Part shown: positions 41,722 to 50,814 of the stretch, in pieces
How the letters are laid out: the number at the start of each line of letters is the position of its first letter
Numbering within the stretch: the first letter of the stretch is position 1
Made by a program: the position numbers and the translations under genes
The notes under the pieces: model-generated
What the model saw: the letters and a program-made list of their open reading frames with translations, nothing else
What the model was told of the DNA's origin: nothing
Databases searched by the model: none
Assembly (NCBI RefSeq): GCF_032102965.1
Contig: NZ_CP134880.1
Span: 1 to 64,000 of the forward strand
Reading direction: 5' to 3'
DNA: 64,000 bases
From: Demequina capsici
GTDB taxonomy: Bacteria; Actinomycetota; Actinomycetes; Actinomycetales; Demequinaceae

Positions 41722-44577
41722 GTGACCTCGTTCGTTGATCGCCATGTCGGACCTTCAGACGACGCCGTCGAGACGATGCTCTCCGCCGTCGGCTATTCGT
41801 CGCTCGCCACCCTCGTGGAGGCGGCCGTGCCGGAATCGATCCGGCTGGACGACGTGCTGCAGCTGCCGGAGGCTCGCGACGAGCACACGGTGCTCGAGGC
41901 GCTGCGCGAGTTCGAGGGAAGCAACCGCACGGCCGTGCAGATGATCGGCCAGGGCTACCACGACACGATCACGCCGGCGGTGATCCAGCGCGGCATCCTT
42001 GAGAACCCCGCCTGGTACACGGCCTACACGCCGTATCAGGCCGAGATCTCGCAGGGCCGTCTCGAGGCGATGCTCAACTTCCAGACGATGATCGCCGACC
42101 TCACCGCGCTGCCGGTGGCTGGCGCGTCGCTGCTCGATGAGGCGACCGCCGTGTCCGAGGCGGTGCTGCTCATGCGTCGCGCGGTGAAGGGCAAGGAGGG
42201 CGGTGTCGTCGTCCTCGATTCCGAGACGCTGCCGCAGACCATCGCCGTGGTGCGGGCCCAGTGTGAGGCGATCGGGCTGCCGCTGCGCGTGGAGGACCTC
42301 TACGAGGACTGGGAGGCGCCCGCTGACCTGGTGGGCCTGGTGGTCCAGCAGCCGGGCGCGTCGGGCGTGCTGCGTGACGTGTCGCACCTGGTGGACAAGG
42401 TGCACGAGGCGGGCGGCCTGGTGACCGTGGCTGCGGATCTGCTGTCGCTCGCCATCGTGAAGGCACCGGGCGAGCTGGGTGCTGACATCGCCGTCGGCTC
42501 GGCGCAGCGCTTCGGCGTGCCGCTGTTCTTCGGTGGACCGCACGCGGCATTCATCGCCGTCCGGTACGGGCTCGAGCGCCAGCTGCCTGGTCGCCTGGTG
42601 GGCGTCTCGGTCGACGCGGACGGCAACGCCGCGTACCGCCTCACGCTCCAGACCCGTGAGCAGCACATCCGTCGCGACAAGGCCACCTCCAACATCTGCA
42701 CGGCGCAGGCGCTGCTCGCGGTGGTCGCCAGCATGTACGCCGTCTACCACGGGCCCGACGGGCTGCGCGAGATCGCGCTCAAGGTGCACTCCACGGCCGT
42801 CGCAGCCGCCGATGCGCTCAGCGCCGCCGGCATCCACGTGCGCCACGAGCACTTCTTCGACACCGTCATCTGCGAGGTGCCCGGCGGCGCGGACTCCGTC
42901 GTGGCGCGCGCGGCGGCCGTCGGCATCAACCTGCGCCGGGTGGATGCCGACTCCGTGGCGATCGCCTGCGACGAGGTCACGCGCCTGGACATCCTCGACA
43001 AGGTCGTGGAGGCGTTCACCGCCACCAAGCGCCACCCGATCTACTCGCCGCCGCGCGTCGCCATCCCCCGTGAGCTTCGTCGTACCAGCGACTACCTGAC
43101 CCACCCGATCTTCAACACCCACCGCTCCGAGACGTCGCTCATGCGCTACATGCGTCGCCTCGCGGACCGCGACCTGGGCCTCGACCGGACGATGATCCCG
43201 CTCGGCTCATGCACCATGAAGCTGAACTCCGCAGTGGAGATGGCGGCCATCAGCTGGCCCGGATTCGCCACCATCCACCCGTTCGCCCCGGCGGAGCAGA
43301 CGCGCGGCTACCGCGAGATGATCGGGCAGCTGGAGGACTGGCTCGCCGAGATCACGGGCTACGCGGCCGTGTCCGTCCAGCCCAACGCCGGTTCGCGCGG
43401 CGAGTACGCGGGGCTGCTCGCGATCCGCGCGTACCACCGCTCGATCGAGCAGGAGCAGCGCGACATCTGCCTGATCCCCGCGTCCGCGCATGGCACGAAC
43501 GCCGCGTCCGCAGTGCTCGCAGGCATGCGGGTCGTCGTCGTCGCCACCGCCGCGGACGGCGAGATCGACATCGAGGACCTGCGGGCCAAGCTCGACAAGC
43601 ACGGCGACGAGGTCTCGTGCATCATGCTCACCTACCCGTCCACGCACGGCGTCTACGAGGCGCACGTGGGCGAGGTGTGCGCGGCCGTGCACGATGCCGG
43701 TGGCCAGGTGTACATCGACGGCGCCAATCTCAACGCGCTGGTCGGGCTCGCCAAGCCGGGCCACTTCGGCGGCGATGTCTCCCACCTGAACCTGCACAAG
43801 ACCTTCTGCATCCCTCACGGCGGCGGTGGCCCCGGAGTGGGCCCCGTTGCCGTCGCCAAGCACCTGGTGCCATTCCTGCCCGAGCTGCAGCAGACCGTGC
43901 GTCGTCCCGCCGAGCTGCTCCGCCGTGGTGCGCCCGTGTCCGCGGCGCCGTACGGCTCCGCGGGCATCCTGCCCATCTCGTGGGCGTACATCGCGCTCAT
44001 GGGCGGCCCCGGCCTGCTGCACGCGACCCAGGTGGCAGTGCTCGCCGCCAACTATGTGGCGGCGCGCCTGGACGAGGACTACCCCGTCCTCTACAAGGGC
44101 CCGAACGGGCTGGTGGCGCACGAGTGCATCCTCGACGTCCGCCCGCTCACGAAGACGAGCGGCATCACGGCCGAGGACATCGCGAAGCGCCTGATCGACT
44201 TCGGCATCCACGCGCCCACCATGTCGTTCCCGGTGCCCGGCACGCTCATGGTGGAGCCCACCGAGTCGGAGGACCTCGCCGAGATCGACAGGTTCATCGA
44301 CGCGATGAAGGTGATCCGCGAGGAGATCCGCGCCGTCGAGCGCGGTGAGATCTCTGCCGAGGACTCGGTGCTGCGGCACGCGCCGCACACTGTCGCCTCC
44401 GTCGCAGGGGACGCGTGGGAGCAGGCGTATCCGCGTGCGCAGGCCGCGTTCCCGCTGCCGTCGCTCAAGGTGGACAAGTACTGGCCGCCGGTGCGTCGCA
44501 TCGACAACGTCTACGGAGACCGCAACCTCGTGTGCGCGTGCCCCCCGCTGGACGAGTACGACCAGGCCGAGGGCTGA
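41722..44577 (+). CDS. gcvP: Glycine dehydrogenase (decarboxylating), P-protein
   Basis: The P-protein decarboxylates glycine and loads the aminomethyl group onto the lipoyl arm of H-protein. The 951-residue single-chain form is complete: both halves of the family are present (VMEQ-like region [20 protein letters not shown] in the N half) and the PLP Lys lies in [18 protein letters not shown] of the C half. The GTG at 41722 ([13 protein letters not shown]) fits the family start. A -10-like CACAAT ends 6 bases before it, so the mRNA may be leaderless. No glycine riboswitch was recognised in the 105-base divergent gap. Confidence 0.96.
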   Translation: MTSFVDRHVGPSDDAVETMLSAVGYSSLATLVEAAVPESIRLDDVLQLPEARDEHTVLEALREFEGSNRTAVQMIGQGYHDTITPAVIQRGILENPAWYTAYTPYQAEISQGRLEAMLNFQTMIADLTALPVAGASLLDEATAVSEAVLLMRRAVKGKEGGVVVLDSETLPQTIAVVRAQCEAIGLPLRVEDLYEDWEAPADLVGLVVQQPGASGVLRDVSHLVDKVHEAGGLVTVAADLLSLAIVKAPGELGADIAVGSAQRFGVPLFFGGPHAAFIAVRYGLERQLPGRLVGVSVDADGNAAYRLTLQTREQHIRRDKATSNICTAQALLAVVASMYAVYHGPDGLREIALKVHSTAVAAADALSAAGIHVRHEHFFDTVICEVPGGADSVVARAAAVGINLRRVDADSVAIACDEVTRLDILDKVVEAFTATKRHPIYSPPRVAIPRELRRTSDYLTHPIFNTHRSETSLMRYMRRLADRDLGLDRTMIPLGSCTMKLNSAVEMAAISWPGFATIHPFAPAEQTRGYREMIGQLEDWLAEITGYAAVSVQPNAGSRGEYAGLLAIRAYHRSIEQEQRDICLIPASAHGTNAASAVLAGMRVVVVATAADGEIDIEDLRAKLDKHGDEVSCIMLTYPSTHGVYEAHVGEVCAAVHDAGGQVYIDGANLNALVGLAKPGHFGGDVSHLNLHKTFCIPHGGGGPGVGPVAVAKHLVPFLPELQQTVRRPAELLRRGAPVSAAPYGSAGILPISWAYIALMGGPGLLHATQVAVLAANYVAARLDEDYPVLYKGPNGLVAHECILDVRPLTKTSGITAEDIAKRLIDFGIHAPTMSFPVPGTLMVEPTESEDLAEIDRFIDAMKVIREEIRAVERGEISAEDSVLRHAPHTVASVAGDAWEQAYPRAQAAFPLPSLKVDKYWPPVRRIDNVYGDRNLVCACPPLDEYDQAEG

Positions 44578-44663
44578 CGGTCGCGCAGTTCGGGGGAACG
44601 TTCGGCGGTGCGTCGTCGTCCTTCAAGGGACGACGCGGATCGTGTGCATTACTTGACAATCCC

Positions 44664-44692
44664 TTGGGTCCGCCTCGACGGACCGCTAGTGT
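44664..44692 (+). promoter_or_regulatory. Possible sigma-70-type promoter before the FHA gene
   Basis: TTGGGT (44664-44669), 17 bases, TAGTGT (44687-44692), about 40 bases before the ATG. A TTGACA at 44653-44658 is a better -35 but lacks a well-spaced -10. The 156-base gap after gcvP leaves room for an internal promoter. Confidence 0.3.
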
Positions 44693-44733
44693 CTGACCTT
44701 TGATCGGACGGGCGCTGAGGAGAGGACGATCAG

Positions 44734-46353
44734 ATGGCTGACGGGGCCATGTACGCGGTCGCGCTCGGCGCGGCAGCGCTCGTGTATGCCGTCCACCTGG
44801 TCCTCTTCGGGCTCAGCCTCGGCGCGGTGCTCCGCCAGCTCGACCGTCCTGCAGGCCCCGCATGGGTGCCTGTGAGGCGCTGGGTCGAGGTGGCGCGAGC
44901 CGCCGATGCCCCGCTCGCCCCCACCGCCGTGACGCGATCGGTGGAGGCGCTCGCGGGAGTGCTCGCCGCCGTCGCCCTCGCTGCGCTGTCGGCCGGCGTC
45001 GAGGCGCCGCGCGTCGCGTGGGTCGCTCCGCTGCTCGTGGGTGGGCTCGCGGGTCTGGTCGGCTGGATCCTCTGGATCCAGCAGGCCGGCTGGCTGGGGC
45101 TGCGCCTCAGGTTGCCGCGCAGCCTGACGGTGCTCGCCGCGTTCCTCCCGCCGATCTGGGGCTTCGTCGCCGCGCCGCGCGCTGCGCGCGAGGTGAAGCC
45201 GCTCACGGGCGCGATCCCGGTGGTCGCCCCTGAGGCGCCGGATCCTGGCCCGCAGTCCACCGAATCCGTCCCCACCGTCGTCGTGGATGCGCCACACGAG
45301 GCGGTCGACGCGCCCGACGCCGCAGTGGACGCGCCAGACGCCTCGGTGGACGTCGCGTCCGTCCCTCTCGAGGCGCTGGCCGACGATGACGCCCCTTACG
45401 TGCCCCAGGTCGCCGCACCGCCGTCCCCCCGATCGATCTTCGCGCCCGTCACGGCATCGATTCCCCAGGTATCCTCGGGTCTCGAGTCCCCTCCGTCCGA
45501 GTCGCAAGCCCCCGTCGCCCCTGCCGGGGGCTCGCCCGAGCCTTTGGCGCCGTTCGCCTCGCAGCGACAGCCGCTCGCCCCGCCCACTGTCGTGTCCGGC
45601 GAGCCTCAGCCGCCCCAACCTCTTCAGGAGACTCCTGTGACCCATCCGTCCGAGCCCGATCTCCCCACCCCGTGGACAGCCGGACCGCAGCCAGGGGCCG
45701 ATGACGCCGCGCAGGCGCCCGCCCCGGGGTCCGCCACGCCGCCGTCGTCTGAGACGCCGCGCGTGGCTCCCACGCAGCCCGTCTCCCCGTACTCTGCGCC
45801 GCCGGAGGTGACTGCGGCGGAGGGGCTGGTCACCGCGCCCACCCCGTCGCTGTCGGAGCGGCGCTCCCAGCAGCCGGACTCCGCGATCGGCGCACCAGGT
45901 TCCGAGGAGCCGGGCGCCGCCTGGCATGGTGCCTTCGACGACGCCGCGATCGCCGCGCTGCTGGGCGGCGGGTTCGGCGAGGAGGACGACCTCGACGAGA
46001 CGCGTGTGAGTCCGCGCCGACGTGAGCCGTGGGAGCTGGTGACGCGTGAAGGGATCGCCTACCGCCTGGTGGACGCCGTCACGATCGTCGGACGCATCGG
46101 TGGCTTCCCGAGCGCCGATGGCGCAGGGCGCGTGGACATCGCGGACCCGACGCGGACCATGTCGAAGACGCATGCCAGGCTCGTGTGGATCGACGGCATC
46201 TGGATGGTCGAGGACCTGGGCTCGACGAACGGCACGCTGTTGATCGACGGGGCCGGCCGCGAGACCGTCGTGCCTCCGTATGCTCCCACCCCCATCACGG
46301 GGAGGGTCATGTTCGGCGACTTCGAGATGATGCTGCGTCGGGTGGGCGCCTGA
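44734..46353 (+). CDS. Membrane-anchored FHA-domain protein
   Basis: A 539-residue protein with three parts. Residues 1-150 hold about four hydrophobic helices with a DUF5684-like stretch (PAGPAWVPVRRWVEVARAA). Residues 155-425 form a Pro/Ala/Ser-rich low-complexity linker. Residues 430-539 form an FHA domain with the phosphothreonine-binding motifs GRIGG, SKTHARL and DLGSTNGT. FHA domains read Ser/Thr kinase signals. It is set between gcvP and gcvT on the same strand, with GGAGAGGA before ATG 44734. A link to glycine metabolism is unproven; in actinobacteria OdhI/GarA, another FHA protein, controls carbon metabolism. Confidence 0.86.
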   Translation: MADGAMYAVALGAAALVYAVHLVLFGLSLGAVLRQLDRPAGPAWVPVRRWVEVARAADAPLAPTAVTRSVEALAGVLAAVALAALSAGVEAPRVAWVAPLLVGGLAGLVGWILWIQQAGWLGLRLRLPRSLTVLAAFLPPIWGFVAAPRAAREVKPLTGAIPVVAPEAPDPGPQSTESVPTVVVDAPHEAVDAPDAAVDAPDASVDVASVPLEALADDDAPYVPQVAAPPSPRSIFAPVTASIPQVSSGLESPPSESQAPVAPAGGSPEPLAPFASQRQPLAPPTVVSGEPQPPQPLQETPVTHPSEPDLPTPWTAGPQPGADDAAQAPAPGSATPPSSETPRVAPTQPVSPYSAPPEVTAAEGLVTAPTPSLSERRSQQPDSAIGAPGSEEPGAAWHGAFDDAAIAALLGGGFGEEDDLDETRVSPRRREPWELVTREGIAYRLVDAVTIVGRIGGFPSADGAGRVDIADPTRTMSKTHARLVWIDGIWMVEDLGSTNGTLLIDGAGRETVVPPYAPTPITGRVMFGDFEMMLRRVGA

Positions 46354-46398
46354 CCCTGAATCGCCCGGCGGCGTCGTGTCCGCGGCTACGCTGAGCCC

Positions 46399-47559
46399 GT
46401 GACCTCTGAGACGCTCCGCTCCCCTCTGCACGACGAGCATGTCGCCCTCGGCGCGACGCTCGTGGACTTCGCCGGCTGGGAGATGCCGGTCCGCTACTCG
46501 GGGGACATCGCCGAGCACAGGGCGGTGCGCGCCGGGGCGGGCCTGTTCGACCTGAGCCACATGGGCGAGATCTTGGTGCGCGGCGCGGAGGCGGACGCCT
46601 TCCTCGACGACGCGCTCGTGGGCCGCATGAGCGCGATCCCTCTTGGCGGAGCAAAGTACACGATGCTGTGCGCGGCCGACGGCGGCGTGATCGACGACCT
46701 GATCGTGTACCGCCGCGACCTGGATCACTTCATGATCGTGGCCAACGCCGCCAACAAGGACGTGGTGCTGGCCGAGCTCGACGAGCGCCTCGAGGGCTTC
46801 GATGCGGAGCTCGACGACATCTCCGCGGACATCGCGCTGATCGCGGTGCAGGGCCCTCTCGCGGAGGGCATCGTCTCTCGCATGACGGAGCGCGGGGCGG
46901 ACGACATCGTCGCCATGAGGTACTACTCGTTCGGCACGGTGGTGCTCGAGGGCGGGATCCACGCCTTCGTGGCGCGCACCGGCTACACCGGGGAGGACGG
47001 CTTCGAGCTGTTCGTGGGCGCGGACGAGGCCGCAGCCGTGTGGCGGCTCGCGCTCTCCGAGGGCGCGGCCGACGGGATCATCCCGTGCGGGCTGTCGTCA
47101 CGCGACACCTTGCGGCTCGAGGCGGGCATGCCGCTGTACGGTCACGAGCTGACTCGCGACACGACCCCGTTCGACGCTGGGCTGGGGCGCGTCGTCGTGT
47201 TCGGCACGGAGAAGAGCCCGCGCGGTGATTTCGTGGGCCGTGCAGCGCTGGAGGCGGCGCGCGACGCGCGCAAGGCGGCGCGTGCGGAGCCCTCCGCTGC
47301 GTCGGCTCGCACTCTCGTGGGCCTGGTGGGTGACGGCCGACGCGCCGCCCGCGCTGGCTATGCGGTGGTCGACGAGGCCGGCGCGCAGGTGGGCGAGGTC
47401 ACGTCCGGCGCACCGTCGCCGACGATGGGGAGGCCGATCGCGATGGCGTACGTGCCGCTCGCGCTCGCGGCCGACGGCACCGAGGTGCTGATCGATGTGC
47501 GCGGAAGGCGTGAGTCCATGACGGTGACCGCGCTACCGTTCTACAAGAGGGGCGCATGA
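46399..47559 (+). CDS. gcvT: Aminomethyltransferase (glycine cleavage T-protein)
   Basis: T-protein moves the aminomethyl carbon from H-protein to tetrahydrofolate, releasing ammonia. The 386-residue protein shows the family N-terminus (SPLHDEHVALGATLVDFAGW), the folate-binding segment GGVIDDLIVYR and TGYTGEDGFELFV. The GTG start at 46399 fits. gcvH follows 31 bases later with AAGGAAGG as ribosome site. Confidence 0.96.
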   Translation: MTSETLRSPLHDEHVALGATLVDFAGWEMPVRYSGDIAEHRAVRAGAGLFDLSHMGEILVRGAEADAFLDDALVGRMSAIPLGGAKYTMLCAADGGVIDDLIVYRRDLDHFMIVANAANKDVVLAELDERLEGFDAELDDISADIALIAVQGPLAEGIVSRMTERGADDIVAMRYYSFGTVVLEGGIHAFVARTGYTGEDGFELFVGADEAAAVWRLALSEGAADGIIPCGLSSRDTLRLEAGMPLYGHELTRDTTPFDAGLGRVVVFGTEKSPRGDFVGRAALEAARDARKAARAEPSAASARTLVGLVGDGRRAARAGYAVVDEAGAQVGEVTSGAPSPTMGRPIAMAYVPLALAADGTEVLIDVRGRRESMTVTALPFYKRGA

Positions 47560-47590
47560 GCCCCGAGTTCACTGCAAGGAAGGACCACTG

Positions 47591-47974
47591 ATGGCGAACG
47601 TTCCCGATGAGCTCCAGTACTCCGAGGAGCACGAGTGGGTGTCCGGCGAGCTGACCGAGGACTCGGTCGTGACGGTCGGCATCACGGAGCATGCGGCTGA
47701 CGCGCTCGGTGACATCGTGTACGTGGAGCTTCCCACGGTGGGTGACACCGTGTCGGCGGGTGAGGTCTGCGGCGAGCTGGAGTCCACGAAGGCCGTCAGC
47801 GAGCTCTACTCCCCGGTGTCCGGGGAGGTCGTGGCGGTCAACGAGGAGCTCAGCGACTCGCCCGAGCTGATCGGCCAGGACGCGTACGGCGAGGGCTGGA
47901 TCTACAAGGCGCGCATCTCCGAGGTCCCCAAGGGGCTGCTCGACTCCGAGGCCTACTCGGCGATCACCGAGTGA
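47591..47974 (+). CDS. gcvH: Glycine cleavage H-protein
   Basis: H-protein carries the lipoyl arm that shuttles intermediates between P, T and L proteins. The 127-residue product has the start [14 protein letters not shown] and the lipoylation Lys in [14 protein letters not shown] at residue 64. Its stop overlaps the start of the Nudix gene by 4 bases. The L-protein (lipoamide dehydrogenase) is not in this window. Confidence 0.96.
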   Translation: MANVPDELQYSEEHEWVSGELTEDSVVTVGITEHAADALGDIVYVELPTVGDTVSAGEVCGELESTKAVSELYSPVSGEVVAVNEELSDSPELIGQDAYGEGWIYKARISEVPKGLLDSEAYSAITE

Positions 47975-48537
47975 CGTCAGGCCCCGTCCCCTCAGACGGC
48001 TCCGAGCCTTCCGGCCAGGTTCCCGTCAACGGCGAGGCGCGCCTGGTGGTCGCCGCTGCGATCACGGACGACCTGGATCAGCCGCGGCTGCTGTTCGCCG
48101 CACGTCGGTCGGCGCCGCCGGTCTTCGCGGGCCTGTGGGAGTTCCCTGGCGGCAAGGTCGATCCGGGTGAGACGCCCGAGGAGGCGTTGCACCGCGAGCT
48201 GGACGAGGAGCTCGGCGTGGTGGTCGAGCTGGGCGACGAGGTGCCTGGTCCCGACGCGGGGATCGTGCTCCCCGATGGCACGGAGACGGGTTCCGCCTGG
48301 GAGCTGCGCGCCGCGGATGCGGACGGCCCGCGCCTGGTGATGCGTGTGTGGTGGGCGAGGATCATCCCTGGCCCGGACGGAGTGGCCGCCGAGCCGCAGC
48401 CGCTCGAGGACCACGACATGCTCCGTTGGCTGGAGCCTGGCGCGTGGAGAGACGTCTCGTGGCTGCCGGCGGACACGCGGATCGTGGATGCGCTGCTGGA
48501 CGACGCGATCCGGCGGATGCGTCAGGGCTGGTGCTGA
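47971..48537 (+). CDS. Nudix hydrolase, MutT-like
   Basis: A 188-residue protein with a full Nudix box, [23 protein letters not shown] (positions about 54-76; G5-E-x7-REx2EExG is satisfied). The preceding [19 protein letters not shown] matches the MutT branch that removes oxidised nucleotides such as 8-oxo-dGTP. It starts at a GTG inside the gcvH stop, so it is co-translated with the glycine cleavage genes. The first 20 residues are a poorly conserved extension. Confidence 0.88.
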   Translation: MTSGPVPSDGSEPSGQVPVNGEARLVVAAAITDDLDQPRLLFAARRSAPPVFAGLWEFPGGKVDPGETPEEALHRELDEELGVVVELGDEVPGPDAGIVLPDGTETGSAWELRAADADGPRLVMRVWWARIIPGPDGVAAEPQPLEDHDMLRWLEPGAWRDVSWLPADTRIVDALLDDAIRRMRQGWC

Positions 48538-48567
48538 GCGGCCGGGCGTGAAGGCGGGTCACCGTCC

Positions 48568-49134
48568 TCACCTCCGCGCGACGCACCCGGCGATGTGGTC
48601 GTCCACCAGGCCGCATGCCTGCATCGCGGCGTACATGGTCGTGGGTCCCACGAAGACGAATCCGACCTTCTTGAGCGCCTTCGCGAGCGCCACCGACTCC
48701 GGTGTGGACGCCGGCACATCCATCCACGTCGCGGGCGGGTCGAGCCGCGGCTCGGGCGCGTGCGCCCACACGATCTGATCCAGGCTGCCCCCGTCTGCCT
48801 GAAGCGCGATCAGCGCCCGCGCGTTGGTGATGGCCGCCTCGATCTTGCGGCGGTTGCGCACGATCCCTGAATCGGCCATGAGCCGTTCCACGTCGTCGGG
48901 ACCGTACGCCGCCACGATCGCGGGGTCGAAGCCGTCGAAGGCGGTGCGGAAACCCTCCCGCTTGCGCAGGATGGTGAGCCACGACAGTCCTGACTGCATG
49001 GCCTCGAGCACCAACCGCTCGTAGAGCGCCGTATCACCATGGACCGGCAGGCCCCACTCCTCGTCGTGATAGCGGGCGTACAGCGGGTCGTCGTTGCCGA
49101 AGCATCGGACGGCGAGCTCGGTGGGGTTCGTCAT
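48568..49134 (-). CDS. tag: DNA-3-methyladenine glycosylase I
   Basis: Tag removes 3-methyladenine from alkylated DNA. The 188-residue protein has the family N-terminus (VRCFGNDDPLYARYHDEEWG), the core segment SGLSWLTILRKREGFRTAFD, and the C-terminal metal-binding Cys/His region (QACGLVDDHIAGC). It converges with the Nudix gene, so two nucleic acid repair genes sit tail to tail. Confidence 0.93.
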   Translation of the reverse strand: MTNPTELAVRCFGNDDPLYARYHDEEWGLPVHGDTALYERLVLEAMQSGLSWLTILRKREGFRTAFDGFDPAIVAAYGPDDVERLMADSGIVRNRRKIEAAITNARALIALQADGGSLDQIVWAHAPEPRLDPPATWMDVPASTPESVALAKALKKVGFVFVGPTTMYAAMQACGLVDDHIAGCVARR

Positions 49135-49278
49135 GGCTCAAGTGTGCCGGGCGCCTGTGACACCGAGCCGACACGGCGGCCGGGTGGGGACCGGCGCGTC
49201 CGCTGTGCGACCTGGGGACGCGCTCTTCCCGACACGTGTCCACTCCATGGGATGCCACTTGTGCGTATCCTCTCCGCC

Positions 49279-50166
49279 ATGACCATCGCGGGTCTCCTGC
49301 GCCACGGGCGCCCCACCTTGAGCTACGAGCTCTTCCCTCCGCGCACGCCTGCAGCGGAGGAGACGCTGCGCGCCACGATGCGGGTGCTGGCCGTCACCCG
49401 GCCCGACTTCATGTCGATCACCTACGGGGCGTCGGGCACCACCAGGTCCACGTCGCGCGGCGTGGTGCAGATGCTCGCGGAGGCTCACACGATCCCGCCG
49501 CTCGCGCACCTCACATGCGTGGACCAGTCGCGCGATGAGCTCGTCACCGTCATCGAGGAGTACCTCGCGGAGGGCGTGCTCGACTTCCTGGCGCTGCGCG
49601 GCGACCCGCCGCGCGGCGCCACCGACTGGAGTCCTCACCCGGACGGGCTGCACTACGCCAGCCAGCTCGTCGGCCTGGTGCACGAGGTCGCGCGAGCGCA
49701 CGGGGTGAGCGACATCTGCGTGGGCGTCGCCGCCTTCCCGGCCACCCACGCGATGCCGCGCTGGCGTCAGTCGAGCATCGACGTGCTGCGCTACAAGCAG
49801 CACGCGGGCGCAGCCTTCGCGATCACGCAGGTGTTCTACGAGGTGGAGCAGTACACGGCCCTCGTGGAGGACGCGGCCGCGCAGGGCATCACGATGCCGA
49901 TCATCCCCGAGGTCATGCCGATCGTGTCATCGCGTCGGGCCGCGCGGGCCTCCGAGCTGACGGGCGTTCCCACTCCTGCCGAGCTGGTGAACGCGCTCGA
50001 GGCGGCGGAGTCCGACGATGCCGCTCGCGCCGCGGGCGTCGCCCATGCGGCACGGCTGTCGCGCGAGCTGCTGGAGGCGGGCGCCCCTGGCATCCACGTC
50101 ATCACGTTCAACCAGTCGGCCGCCGCATTGGAGCTGGTGGACGCGATGGGCCTCGCCGCGCGTTAG
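49279..50166 (+). CDS. metF: Methylenetetrahydrofolate reductase
   Basis: MetF makes 5-methyltetrahydrofolate, the methyl donor for methionine synthase. The 295-residue TIM-barrel protein shows the start SYELFPPRTPAAEETL, FMSITYGASGTTR, the FAD-linked LDFLALRGDPPRG, and ITQVFYEVEQY. ATG 49279 is preferred; a GTG at 49261 is in frame. It heads a plus-strand run with an OsmC-like gene and metE. It also uses the one-carbon product of the glycine cleavage operon 2 kb upstream. Confidence 0.94.
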   Translation: MTIAGLLRHGRPTLSYELFPPRTPAAEETLRATMRVLAVTRPDFMSITYGASGTTRSTSRGVVQMLAEAHTIPPLAHLTCVDQSRDELVTVIEEYLAEGVLDFLALRGDPPRGATDWSPHPDGLHYASQLVGLVHEVARAHGVSDICVGVAAFPATHAMPRWRQSSIDVLRYKQHAGAAFAITQVFYEVEQYTALVEDAAAQGITMPIIPEVMPIVSSRRAARASELTGVPTPAELVNALEAAESDDAARAAGVAHAARLSRELLEAGAPGIHVITFNQSAAALELVDAMGLAAR

Positions 50167-50197
50167 CCTCGTCGTACGCCCCCGCCGAAAGGAAGCC

Positions 50198-50623
50198 ATG
50201 CCCGACGAGATCCTGCCCAAGTCGATCAACATGACCCGCGAGTCGGAGGGCGTCTACACCGTCACGACCGCATCGGGCGCGACCCTCACGTTCGGTCGTG
50301 GCGAGGGACTGGTCTCTCCGGTCGAGCTGATGCTCGCCGCGATCGCCGGCTGCTCGAGCATCGACGTGGACATGATGACCTCGCGGCGCGCGGAGCCCGC
50401 GCGGTTCGACGTGACGGTCACCGCGGAGCAGGTGAAGAACGAGACCGGCAACATCCTGCGCGACATCCAGGCGGTGTTCGATCTGGCCTTCCCTGAGGGC
50501 GACGACGGCGACAAGGCGCGAGCCCGTGTCACGACGGCGCTCCACGCGTCGCATGAGCGGTTCTGCACGGTGTCGCGGACGATCGAAGCGGGCGTGCCCG
50601 TCTCACTGGTCGAGAAGGTCTGA
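50198..50623 (+). CDS. OsmC/Ohr-family protein
   Basis: A 141-residue OsmC-like protein. The family pattern SPVELMLAAIAGCSSIDVDM contains the first conserved Cys, and CTVSRTIEAGVPV near the end contains the second. OsmC/Ohr proteins reduce organic hydroperoxides with the Cys pair. The N-terminus is short, closer to the YhfA-like subgroup. AAAGGAAG precedes ATG 50198. It lies between metF and metE, which is unusual; a link to methionine oxidation or methyl metabolism is only a guess. Confidence 0.85.
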   Translation: MPDEILPKSINMTRESEGVYTVTTASGATLTFGRGEGLVSPVELMLAAIAGCSSIDVDMMTSRRAEPARFDVTVTAEQVKNETGNILRDIQAVFDLAFPEGDDGDKARARVTTALHASHERFCTVSRTIEAGVPVSLVEKV

Positions 50624-50701
50624 CCAACCCTCGGGACGGCGTGCGGGGCGGGTGACACCTGTCCAAGGTGCCTGGCAGGACCATGACCGCAGGCAGACCC
50701 C

Positions 50702-50730
50702 TTCACACGGGTGTTTCGCGCAGGTAAACT
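50702..50730 (+). promoter_or_regulatory. Sigma-70-type promoter before metE
   Basis: TTCACA (50702-50707), a 17-base spacer, TAAACT (50725-50730), about 85 bases before the metE ATG. The spacing is ideal and both boxes are good for an actinobacterium. No cobalamin or SAM riboswitch was recognised in the leader that follows. Confidence 0.55.
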
Positions 50731-50814
50731 CGCGCGCACCATCTCGGCGCACGCAGTCGCGCGTCGACAAAGCGCAATGGCGAGCCCGCCGCGCACACCC
50801 CTCATGAGGAACTC

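Noticed and set aside
50624..50814. Cobalamin or SAM riboswitch before metE
   Set aside because: No conserved aptamer core could be seen, and only about 80 bases remain between the candidate promoter and the start.
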